64,000 nucleotides of DNA from Rapana venosa (taxonomy: Eukaryota > Mollusca > Gastropoda > Neogastropoda > Muricidae): positions 8,474,611 through 8,538,610 of the forward strand of contig CM054135.1 of the NCBI GenBank assembly GCA_028751875.1, in the 5' to 3' direction. A program made the translations under genes and the position numbers. Under the pieces are notes generated by a model. The model was given only the letters and a program-made list of their open reading frames with translations, had not been told where the DNA came from and did no database searches. Positions 35,090 through 46,902 of the stretch are shown here, in pieces (within the stretch, counting starts at the first letter, position 1; every line of letters starts with the position of its first letter).

Positions 35090-37135
35090 CACTTTTCGTG
35101 GTTGAGAAGAAGAGAAGATGTTAGAATAGAAGAATGAAAGTAATTAGAAGAGAATGAGAAGTAAGAAAGAACTTATCTGAGAAGAAGAATCGATGAAGTG
35201 AAAGACATCTGAGAAAGAAACTCAGATCAAATTCAGATGAAAGTAGTAAAGTTAGGAAGAGAAGATAGATGAAAGGATAGAAAGAAAGAAGAAGTAGAAA
35301 GAAGAAGATTGAAAAAGAAAATCAGAGAAGGGATAGTAGAAATGATATGATTGAAGAATTTAGATAGAAGAAGAAGAAGGAATGGGGAAGAATGAGATGA
35401 TAGAAAAGAAATGGTAGAAGAAAAGATGAAAGAATGAAATGATAAGAGAGAAGCAATAGAAGAAAGCCTAAAAGACAAAGAACGTCACCCGTACAGAAGA
35501 AGGCAAGAAAGAAGAAGAAATGAAGGAGAAGAAAGAAAGAATAGTAGAATGGAAAGAAAGAACATAGGAGACAGAAAGTAAAAAGGAAGTAACGAGAGAA
35601 GAGAAAGAAAGAATGAAGAGAAGAAAGGGGGGGGGAAAAAAGAGAAGAAGAGGAAAGAAGATTGAAAGAATGAACTAGAAGAAGAAGGGAAGATCAGAAG
35701 AAGAAGAAGGCAGATAGGATGAAGATGGAGAAGAAAGAAAGAAGAGAAATGAAAGAACAGAGACAGAACGAGAAACAATTTCACGAAAGAAATGAAGAAT
35801 TGAATGAAGAAGAAGAGAAATTGAAGAAGAGAAGATGGAATGAAGAGAATGAAGAAGATATAGTTAATTAGAGCAGAAGAGAAGAAATAAGAAGAAGAAA
35901 AGAGAAGAAAAAAAGGCAAGACAAGAGAAAGAAGGTAAATTAGATAGTGAAGAAGGTAAAAAGAGAAAGAAATGGACGAAGATATGAAGAAGAAATGAAT
36001 TGAAGGAGGTAAGATATAGGAAGAGAAGATAGAGTAATATGAGCAGAAAAGATGAGAGAAAGAAGATGAATAGGAATAAGAAACTTTGAAGATAGTAAAA
36101 GTCAGTTGAGATACGATAGAAGAAAAAGATGTAAGAAAATAGTAAAGATGTAAGAAAAGTTGAGTTAAGGAAGAAGAGAAATGAAGAAGAAGAATGTGAA
36201 GAAAGATTGAGAAATAGAGAAAAGAATGCAGAAAGAATAAGAAGAAGGAAGAAGAACGAAGAAGAAAGTGAAGAGAGGAGAAAAAGAACAGAAGAAGGAA
36301 GGAATTAGAAAGAGGTATGAGAAGAAAGAAAGAGGAATGAAGATGTTGAAGAAAGAAGAAGAAGAAGAGAAGTTGTTGTGATAAGAAGTAGAGATGATGA
36401 GAAAAATTGATAGAAGCAATGTCAGTGAGAAGAAACTATAATGATACGAAGAGGAAGAAGTTATTGTGATGAAGACAGGAAATAGAAGGATAGATAGTGA
36501 AAGAAAATAGACAGAAAGAAGAAGTAGAAATGTCAATGAGAAAAGTGAAAATGAGAAGAATAGTAAAGAAGCAGAAGAAAGAAAGATTCGAGATGATGTG
36601 AAGCATGAGGTAAAATTGTGAGAAAGAAAGAGACAGAAAGGAGAAAGGAAGAGATTGAAAGAGAGAAGAAGAAGAAGAAAGAAGACAAATAGAAGAAGTT
36701 AGATGAGAAAGTAGAAAGGAGAGTAGATAGGGAGAAGTAAGGAAACACGATGAGAGGAAAAGAAGATGAAGTGAATGGAAAGGAAGGTTAGAAGTAGGAG
36801 ATGAATGAGTAAACGAAAGAATATGAAAACCGAAAGAGAGAGAGTGAAAGGAAAGAAGAAGATTAACGAAGATCGAAGCGTATGAAGAGAAGAAAAACAC
36901 TGAATAGCTGAATGTAGTAAAGAGAAAATAGAAGTAACGGAGGTAAGGGAATAGGAGGAAACAGAAAAGAAGGAAGTAAATGAATGAGAAGAATTGAAAA
37001 GAAGAAATAGAAGAAAAATTGTAGTCCATTGAAACATGACAAAAAAGTAAGAGCAGAGAAGAAGAAGAAGTAAGAAGATGAAGAAGAAGATTGCCCAAGA
37101 TAGGAAAAAATAAAATTAAAAAGAAGATGAATGAC
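35090..37135. repeat. 2 kb purine-rich GAA-like tract
   Basis: Over 2 kb of almost only A and G on the plus strand with scattered T. The corresponding place in the cleaner copy (about 28110-28195) has under 100 bp of GAA. All frames of Phe/Ser/Leu on the minus strand are translated repeat. Confidence 0.9.
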
Positions 37136-37194
37136 GAAAATAGACACTGGAGTATAGGCGTTACGCTATGGATGGTTAGATGGCCATCATAGCT

Positions 37195-37510
37195 TTTTTC
37201 TCATTTTTATTTGTTGTTGTATGTGTGTGGTCCTCGGACTATGAAAGGCTCACCAATAGGTATCACCACTAGGGTGATCATTTTTTTTATTATTTATTGC
37301 GTTATGCATACTGTTCCTTCCCCACCCCCTATAATTAAGGTCATTGGTGATAGCCTCATTTTCCAAGCTGCAGGGATGGTTAGTCTAAACACTCACTCCT
37401 TTTATATGTGCGTGCTCAGTCTTAGGGGTGTTTTAAAAAAATGTTGTATCCATTCCTTACCAGCATAGTCATGTGCCTACTCTTTCACAAAAGCGATAAC
37501 AGGATTTTAA
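37195..37510 (-). mobile_element. Noisy copy of the SINE-A variant at 28255
   Basis: Same order of motifs ('catcatagctttttt', 'ccacccc..tataattaagg', 'aagctgcagggatggt', 'atccattcctta..agcat') with inserted bases. Confidence 0.65.
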
Positions 37511-37519
37511 ACATTATGC

Positions 37520-39044
37520 TGCGAGTGTGTGTGTGTGTGGTGGTGTAGTGAGGTTAGTAGATATTTTGTGGTGAGAGAAGTTTTTGTTTGGTTTTTTTTG
37601 TGCTTCTTGTATTTATGTGTGTGTTTTGTGAGGGTTAAATCTGTGGTGTGGTTGTGGATGTGGTGTGTGATGTGATGGTGTGGTGTTGTGCGGGGTAGTT
37701 CTTTTTTATTGTCGTGTTGTTTTGGCTGTGTGTAGTATTTAAGGATGTTGGTTTGTGGTAGTGGTGTTTTATGGGTGTGGTGTGTTTGTTGAATGGTGTG
37801 GTCTGTCGTTGATTGTGTGCATGTGTGTGTGGGTGAGGTAGTAGGGGTGTGTTGTTGTGTCCTTGTGTCTTGTGGTGTGTGTGTAGTGTGGCCTCTTTCT
37901 GTTTGGTGGCATAGTTGGTTGTTGTGTGTGTGTGAGGTGGTTTTGTGGTTTTGCTTTGTTAATTCCTGTGTGTGTGTGGTTGTGAGTGTGTTGTGGTGTT
38001 TTTTGGTAGGGTTTAGCATTATGTGTTGTATTGTGTTGTGTTATGTGTGTTGTGTGGTGTTGGTGGATGTTGATTAGTTGTATGTTGTGTGTGTGTGTGA
38101 TGGTTTGTGTGTGTGTCGTGGTGTGTTGTCGTTGTGGTGTATGTGTTGTAGTTGGTGTGTGTGTGTAGTGTGATTGTTTTTGGTGGGTGTGTGTGGTTGG
38201 GATTGGATGGTATGTGTAGTGTGTGAGTGGTGTTAAGGTGTTTGTTGTTTACTCATATTCGTTTGGTGTGATGGTGTGGGCATGGTGAGTGGGTTTTGGA
38301 GTGGAGTGGGTGATGGTGTGGAGTGGTTGTGGAGTGAGTGTGGTGTGGTGTGATGTGTTGAGGTGGTTGTTGGCGTGGTGGGTTTGTGTGATTGGTGTGG
38401 TGGGGTTTTCACTCTTGTGTGTGTATCTGTATTAGGTGTGATTGTTCTGTATGTGTGATGTGTTCTGTGTGGTGTATTGTGGTGTTTTTATTCACTGTGG
38501 TGTTTTGTGTAAGTGAGGTGTTAAGGTGTGGTATGTAGTGGTGATGGTATTTGTGTGTGTTGGAGTATGGTTAGTTTGTCGTGTTGGTTGTATGTGGTGT
38601 TGGTAGTGGTTTGTAGGCTGTATTGTGGTGTGCGTGCTGTGTTGTAGTGTTTCTAGGTAGGGTGGTGGTGGTCTGGTCGGTGTGTGTGTAGTATTGATGG
38701 TATGTGTGGTGTGGTTGTCGTGTGGTTGTTGAGTCTAGTAGGTGTGAGTGTGGTGTGTGTTGTGTGTTGTGGTAGTGTGTTGGTTGTTTTGTGGTGTAGT
38801 GTGATGTGAGGTCTGTGTGGTGTTGTGAGTGTTGTATGGGGGTGAGGTGCTGTATCGTGGTTGTTGTTGTGGGAGGTTTCTTTGTGGTGTGTCTGTGTGG
38901 TGTTGTGTGTGTCATTTAGTGGTGTTGTGTTGTGTGATGGTGTAGGTGTTTGTGTGAGGCTGTAGTTGGTAATGTGCTGTGAGATGTATGGTTGGTGTTG
39001 ATTTTTGGTGTGTAGTGTTGAAGGTGGTGGTGTTTGTCGTCGTG

Positions 39045-39078
<34 letters not shown>

Positions 39079-40600
39079 TGTGTGTGGTGTGTGTGTGTGG
39101 TTGTGAGGTTGTGTGTGTTGTGTGTGTGTCGGTGTGTGTGTGTGTGTGTTACCTTTTTTGTATTTTTTGTGATGTGAGGTGGTTTTGGTGTATGTGTGTT
39201 GGTGTGGTAGTGGTGTAGTGAGGTGTGTGTGCGATTTATTTTTTGTGGTAGTGGTGTGAGTGTGTGTGAGGTTGATATGCTAGGTGGTTGGGCTGTTTTT
39301 TAGTGTTGGTCTATTCTGTTGGTGAGTGGTTTAGAGGTTGGTGATTTAAGTTTATATTGTGTGTGTGTGTGGTGTATGTGTGTGTTGTTGTATGTGCTGT
39401 CTTTCTGCTTATTTTTGTGTGGTGCGTGTGGTCCTAGTGAGAGAAGCAGGCTGTAGGTGTGGTGTACTGTGTTTTTGTGTTGTGTGAGGTATGTGGTGGT
39501 TTTTTGTGATTTTTGGTGTTTGTGTGTGTGTATGTGTGCTGGGGTGGTGTGGTAGCTTTGTGGTTTAGTGGCGTGGCAGGTGTATTGCTTGGCGTGGCGG
39601 GCTCGTGGTGTGGCGATTTGTTTGAATGTGGCGTGGCATGGTTGTGGATGTGGAAGTGGGTTTGGCGTGGTGTTGGCGTGCTGTGGCCCATTAAACTGGA
39701 TGCAGGCGTTTGGATTTTTATTTTGTTATTTACGTTGGTGTGGTTGTGTTCGCGCTAAGGGGAAGAGACAGCTACTGGCACTCTTTGTTGGTGCACCAAT
39801 ACACTTGTCTTATTTAACTTGTTCCATCCCGCCCAACTCTTTGACATGTATCTCACCATCTTTTGTGCACTTCCTACATCATGACTTTTCTTGAAACGTT
39901 ATGTCCCCATGGCGAGTCATGTGTACCTTTACACCTGGAAACAGTATCAAACATGTCGGACTGTTGTTGTTGTTGTGTGTTGGAAGTGAGGAGGAGATGT
40001 TTAGGCAACGGCGCAGCCATGTATTGGATAATAGGTTGGTTGGGGGGGATGGTATTGGTGGTAGTGTTGTGTTTGGTGTTTGGTGGTGAAGTTTATTGGT
40101 TTGTAGTAGTTTTTGTAGTAAGTGTAGTAGTGGTGTGAGTAGTGATGCTGTAGAATTTTTTTGTTTAAGTGGTTATTGTGAAGGTAAGTGAGTAGTCAGT
40201 GGTTAGGTAGTGGTGGTTGTCTTATTATTGGTGGTGTGTGCGTTTGTGTTTTAGCACCTAAGGTATTTGTTGTAGAAGTTAAGTTAGTATGTAGGTAGGA
40301 GCGAGAGATAAGTGTTTAAGCGTGAAGTCTAGTAGTTATGTGGTTGAAGTAGTGTTAGCAGTTAGTTAGTAGTAGTTGGTAGTAGGTTCGTTGGTCTTTG
40401 TTCTTCAGGTTTACATAAATAGTGATATCAAGACGGGAAGGTGTCTGTATGTATCAGGTGATTGTGTGATGTGTGTTTGTGGTGTGTGTGTGGTGTGTAG
40501 TGTGTGTGTCGTGTGGTCGGGGGGGAGGGTGTGGGTGGAGGGTGGTGTGGTGGGGGGGGGGGGGGGGGGGCGAGGGGTGGATTTTTGGCACATAGCTAAA
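37520..40600. repeat. Noisy TG, trinucleotide and poly-G arrays
   Basis: TG-rich to 39760, a unique stretch like 29930-30075 at 39760-39960, GTT/AGT arrays to 40390, then poly-G ending near 40590. Collinear with 28505-30518 but about twice as long overall. Confidence 0.85.
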
Positions 40601-41240
40601 CATCCACAATAAACATGAGTGTTAAACATAGAACTTGAAAGCTAAAGACTAATAACGAACTTATCTTCATAATACACTTTACTTTGCAAATTCCTGCAAC
40701 TAAGTAAACTTACAATGTGCTATATGTGTATCAGTAATCTGGGGCTTGTTGATCCATTGTTTAATGGACGAATACTATATCCGGTCACTAATGGTGTTGT
40801 CTTAAGGAATTTGCTTTCTTAAGCCGAAGAGTACTAGGAAGACGGTAAAATTGGCTTTTTTTAGTATCTCGTACTAATTGTCACAGACTATTGTGAGCAT
40901 TGGTAATAGTTTCGCCTACAGATAAATTTGCTGTTTTAGAAAATATTCTATCTAAGAGAACGATAGAGCTTAAAACCATGTAGATGTGAGATGCAACATT
41001 TCTTATATGCAATGTTTGAACTCGGCTTTTTATTTTTTTTTATATTATCAAAAGATAATCTAATAAATGAGTTATATCATTGACTCAGGAAAAAACTGAA
41101 TATATTCATGTAGTTTCTTTTTTTTTTAAAGTGAGATTCCAGCTATGCTTTCTTGGGTTAACATGCTATAGATCCTCACTGGGTCAGACAAAGAAATTGT
41201 CTATTCTTCTCCAACATAAAATGAAAAAGGTATAAGTGAT
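40600..41240. other. AT-rich sequence, nothing recognised
   Basis: Error-prone-looking AT-rich DNA without open frames, repeats or motifs I can name. Confidence 0.5.
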
Positions 41241-41995
41241 CAACTGAATTCTGCATTTCAACAAACATTATCTATTATTACTGATCTATTCAGTTTCACC
41301 ATTACATTTTCCCATTCAATTCCTTCCACTTACTGATCTATCATCTCACATGCTATAAGTTCATTTCCTATTCTTCATTCATTACTGATCTATAATTTCA
41401 CCATGCATTTTTTCTCATTCATTCATTCATTACTGATTGTCTCTTTCACCTCATCATTATTCATTCCTTCATTCATTACTGATCTGTCATTCACATGGCA
41501 TTATTCATTCATTCCTATTCATTACTTGATCTGTCACTTCAGCCATGCCATATATCTTCATTCCTTCATTCATTGTACGGATCTGTCATTCACCACACAT
41601 TATCTCATTCATTCATTACTGTTCTGTTTAATTAATCATTACAAAATCCCATTCATTCATTACTGATCTGTTTACTTATCATACATTATCCAATTCATAT
41701 TCATTCACTGCTTCTGATTATACGCCATTCACCATAATCATTATAATATATCCCATTCATTCATCATTTCGCTTCGATTTTTCACATATCACCTATCATT
41801 ATTCCATGATTTCATTCACTTCTGCTGATTATCATTCACCATTACATTATCCTCATTCATTCTCTCATTCACCTGCCTGATATCTTGTTCATTCCGCATA
41901 ACATTATCTCGTTTCATTCATTGCATCACTGATATGTCATGCAGCGTACTTATATTTCATTCACTTCATTTTTAGTTCATTTTTCCTATCACAAG
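41240..41995. repeat. ~40-bp minisatellite (CATTCATT..ACTGATCTG)
   Basis: About 18 imperfect units of 'cattcattcattactgat' + 'ctgtcattcaccat' + 'acattatc'. From 42000 to 42290 the sequence is non-repetitive and unrecognised. Confidence 0.85.
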
Positions 41996-42299
41996 TCCAA
42001 TTTTTAATTCCACACGCTTGAAATAGAAGGAGGGTGGCAGGCATGGTGAAGATCATTCTATCCTACCCGTCACCTCTCTCCTTTTTCTACTTTATTTTCT
42101 GCTCCTTCTTTGGTCCATTTCTCTCTGGACCTTGTTGTCCACAAAGACTTAAAAAGGAAGACGATCTGTCCCACGTCCGAAGGTTGGATTTGCCTGGGTT
42201 CTGACCTTGTCAGGGCGCTTGAAGGCAGCGCAAAGTATCTTTCGTAATTATGACAGAAAACAATACCTTGCTATCTGAGCATTTTCGATATGAAGAAGA

Positions 42300-45200
42300 T
42301 GTGATAGCAAGAAACAATGCGATTATACATAATTACACATAATTCAAGTATAACACATCTATAAACAACTTCAAATGACACAACACAATTTAAACAATAA
42401 TACATATTAAATGACACCACACAACATAACTTATAAATATTACGATTCAATGACACAACTCAAAATAACTCAATGCAATTTTGTAACACACTATAATACA
42501 ATTCAATGACCCACAATTCATTTCTACAATGGTTACAATGACACAACACAAATTTAACAACGCAAATGCAAGTTTAATCACACTAATACATTTTCAATGA
42601 CCACCACAACAACATAACACACTATTACAAGGCAGTGACGTACGACACACACACACTAATTACGATTCTACTGCACAACCAGGTCAATATTTTTAACACT
42701 CTCATACCATATTCTGAATGTAAAACAACTAGCACTAATTACTATTCTATGGACACATACCTCTTAATACATTCAATGACACAACACACTAATACAAATT
42801 CATGAACAAACACAGAGCAATATATCACACTATACTACTTCAAGGACACAACACAGATTGCCTATTATAAAACACTAATACAAGGCACATGGACACAACA
42901 CAGTGCAATATAACACGCTAATACAATTAATAGGACACAACCCAGAGCAATATAACACACTTAATTCAATTCCAAGGACCCACAACGTCAGTTGCAATAT
43001 AGACTACTCATTACCAGATTTGTTTCATACGAATCAAACAGATACTACAACACCATCTAATACATATTCAATGACACACTAACAGTACATACACCTAATA
43101 ATACTATTTCAATGACACACAACAGTACAACACCTAATACAATTCAACGACACACAACAGACTATCACACTAATACAATTCAAATGTACAACCACAACTG
43201 TAACAACTACACTGATACATATCAATGACACACCAACAGTACCAACTCTACTTATTACATTTCAACGACACACAACATGTACAACACACTTAGTACAATT
43301 CAATGTGCACATAAACAGTTAACAATTACACCTACTAATTACAATTCAACGAATCACATACTGCTACAGCCACACTCTAAATACTAGTCAATGGACACAC
43401 AACAGTACAAACACTTAATTACAATTCAATGAGACACTCAACAGTACAAAGACACTTATACAAATTAAATGACACACTTTCTAGTTACAACACAACAGTA
43501 CAATTCAATGGACACTACAAACAGTACATCACACTTAATACAAATTCTCAATGACACACAACCAGTACATAACACAACAGTACATTATTCATATGACAGA
43601 CACATCAGTTATACATAATTCTACTGTATACATTCAATGACCACACTACTAGTACAACACTCACAGTACTGTATTTTCAAATGACTACACAAGCACGTTA
43701 CAACATCACTAATACAATTTGCAATGACACATCAACAGGTACAATCACAACAGTACAAGACACAACAGTACAATTCAACGGACACACTAACAGTACAACG
43801 AACCTCTTATACATTTCTATGACAACACACAGTACAACAGATCAACATGTACAAAGTTCAATGACACACATACATAGTTACAATCACAATGTACATAGAA
43901 TTTCAATGACACACAACAGTACAACACATCTAAATACCAATGATCAATGACACACAAAACAGTTACAACACCAACTAATTACAATTCTAATGACAAACAG
44001 TTATACAACACACTTATATCAAATTCAATGACACACAACAGTACAACATCAACAGCTTCTAGATTCTATGACAAACAACAGTACACACACTAATTCATTC
44101 AACGACACACAAATCTAGTACAACACACTAATACTACTTCAACGCACCACACAGTCAACACACGAATTACAATTCAACGACTCTCACAACAGTTACAGCA
44201 CACTAAGGACAATTCAAATGACACACAACAGTTGAAAACACATCTTAATACAATTCAATTGACACACTACAGTACAACACCTTTATACAATTCAATGTAC
44301 ACACAACAGTACAACCACTAATACTCAATTCTAACGACACAACAACAGTTACAACAATACTTAATACAATTCAATGACGACACAACAGTACAACACAACA
44401 GTACAATTCAATGACAACAAAAACAGTACAACACGACTTAATTCATTTCAAATGACACACAAACCAGTTACGCTAATTCATGACTACACAACAGTACATA
44501 CAACAACAGTACAATTCAATGACACAAACAGTACAAAATCCCCCAAACCAACTAAATTACAAATTCTATGACACACAACAGATACAACACCTTAATTACA
44601 ATTCATATGGAACACACAGTACTCAATAAACAGTACAAGTTCGAATGACTCACCAACAGTACAAACACACGAATACAATTTCAAGGACACCAAACTAGTA
44701 CAACACACTTATACAATTCAACGACACACAACAGTTACTAACTACAATAATACAATTCAATGACAAACAACAGTACAAACACTACCTAATACAATTCACA
44801 TGACACACAACAGGTACAAACACTACTAATACATTCAATGATAAAACAGTACAACACACTAATACAATTTCAATGACACACATCTCAGTATCTACAACTC
44901 TTGTAAATACAATTCAACGACAAACAACGTTACTGACTCACGAATACAATTCAATGACACACAAACGTACAGCACTCCTAATACAATTCAACGACACAAC
45001 AACAGTTACAATCTCACTAATACAATTTCAACGACACACAACAGCCTAATTATCACACTAATACAATTCACGACACACAACAGTACAACTACACTTAATA
45101 CAATTGTCATCGACACACAACAGTACAACACACTAATACAAATTCAACGACCGCACAACAGTACAAACTACTAATACAAATCATACGTCACAAACTGTTA

Positions 45201-45545
45201 CAACACTACTAATACAATTCAACGACACACAACAGTACTAAACACTAATTACAATTCAACGACACACACAGTTATATACACACTAATACTATTATCCGAC
45301 ACCAACAGTACAAACTAAACATCTAATAAATTCAACGACACCAAACAGTACAACCCCACTAAATACATTCACGACACAAAACAGTACAACACACTATACA
45401 ATTCAACGACACATCACAGTACAACATACACTTATACAATTCAACGATCACAACACAGTGGCATGTATTACACTCTCATACAATGCAACGACAAAACATT
45501 ACAACACAACAGTTATACAACAACAGTACAAACTACTTCTGTGAT
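42300..45545. repeat. 3.2 kb minisatellite, ~36-bp unit
   Basis: About 90 imperfect copies of 'caatgacacacaacagta' + 'caacacactaatacaatt', with single-base indels in nearly every unit. It lies wholly inside the error-rich segment. It is a tandem satellite, not a CRISPR array, because there are no unique spacers. Confidence 0.9.
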
Positions 45546-45601
45546 ACAAAAATCACAACAACTGCTTGCAACGTTGTGTTAGCTCACCTTGATTGTCTCA
45601 C

Positions 45602-45704
45602 CTTTGCATGGCTGACAGCCTGAGAGCACGTCTACTGCGAGGCGAATATTAGTTGAACGCCAATCAATAGAGAGGCAAGCTTGTGCAAACTGTTGTCGGC
45701 ATTT
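45602..45704 (-). pseudogene. Candidate degraded CSN1 exon
   Basis: Minus strand: CTGCAG| at 45705-45710 and AAAG|GTGAGA at 45601-45596 border 103 nt. Read across frames it gives FAQACLS, IGVQLI and, after one base is ignored, DVLSAVSHAK. These resemble the CSN1 pattern INMCLN..IKVSVYLQ..HVLSYVSKAE. Position and strand fit exactly between the exons at 50465 and 27195. In-frame stops and shifts fit the raw-read texture of this segment. Tentative. Confidence 0.3.
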
Positions 45705-45959
45705 CTGCAGGTTGGACTTTACTCCGCTAGTCACTGGTCTGGTTCGTGGCCAGCTATAATACAGATGTGCCCATGTCAGGCTTCAATCTCTGCGTCTCAG
45801 CGTATATCATTCGTCCTCGTCTTTTAATTCAGTCATCAGATCATCACTTCATCAGTTTAGGTGGGGGCGTGGTGGTGGAGTGAAGGTTGGTGCACTAAGT
45901 AAAGGAGGGATGTCCAGGCATAGTGACTCTTTGCTATTGGGTTTATGTCTAAGTAGGAG

Positions 45960-46435
45960 GGCACGCTGGATAAGCCTTAGGTGGTCAGAGCATTGCTAGA
46001 TAGCAATCTGAAACTGACCGGGTTCGATTCACTGTTTATCATGGGGGATTATTTTCCCCCTGGAAGTTAAACATCAGTGACCGACTTCTCGCTACTCTCC
46101 AAAAGTCCTGCGGATGACAGGGATGAGTCTTATTAAATCCACGAGCTGCCAATGATTTTTTGCCTTTGACTACGGCCCCGTGTGACATTTAGTGAGATGC
46201 GAACGACTAGCAGTATACATCTTGACTGCTATTTGTTACAATAAGCCTCTGTTGAGTCGATTCTTTTTATGTAAGAGTAGGACACCATGTTCTGTGCGAG
46301 TTTGGTGGGAGACGGCTTTGACAATTTACACAAACCCCATACACGACGGGGGACTTGAGGTAAAAAAAAAGCACTATGAGTCGCTCTATTCCTATGATCA
46401 CTCGATATAAAGAATGGAATAAATAAAGACTACTA
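45960..46435 (+). mobile_element. SINE-A, noisy full-length copy (plus orientation)
   Basis: Begins with a degraded tRNA-like head (GATAAGCC..GGTGGTCAGAGCAT, B box GGTTCGATTC at about 46020) and carries on through the body to the tail 'gagg' + A run + 'gcactatgagt..attcctatgatcactcg', followed by (AAAT)n. Many single-base insertions. From 46440 to 46902 nothing is recognised. Confidence 0.65.
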
Positions 46436-46902
46436 ATTATAGATTAATATACACTGCTACTACACATTATTTCTGTGATGCCAAAACTGTTCTTTTTTAG
46501 CGGTTATAAGATTACCACCATCCCATGCGATCATGTTCAGAGTGACGGGTACTATTTGGGTATCTCACCTGCAATTGTGTCTAATGCACTGCCTGTGTTT
46601 CCTTGGGTGGGGTGTTGAAAACTGCCTGTTGCATACACTTAGCAAGCTTCATGACTGAAAGTGTTGTTATTTATGCATGCCGCTTTCTCTAGATTGCCAC
46701 ATGTCCTCTCCTGTTCTCATACTGTGCCTGCCATAGCCAAGAAGTTTTGCTACCATAGTTGAGGCATGATCTCCACTGTTTTATTGCATCCTTGCACATA
46801 CGATGACTCATACCTGCTCTCACACGGCAAGTGTTGTGTGCATAACTTACTTTGCCCTTTCATTGTGTAGCCGCACACACAACACTAATTTGGTCATGCT
46901 TA

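Larger units (their letters stand above)
32921..46902. other. 13,982-bp error-rich segment between the exact repeats
   Basis: Begins and ends at the exact repeat borders. 32921-33843 is a noisy version of 49305-50100, and 33843-40590 is a noisy version of 27105-30518. The rest (40590-46902) has no clean counterpart here. Scattered one-base insertions and losses in otherwise recognisable repeats are what raw single-molecule reads look like. Minisatellite and SINE content is listed separately. Confidence 0.8.

Noticed and set aside
42300..45545. CRISPR-like array of short repeats
   Set aside because: Units are contiguous with no unique spacers, in a eukaryotic intron; it is a satellite.
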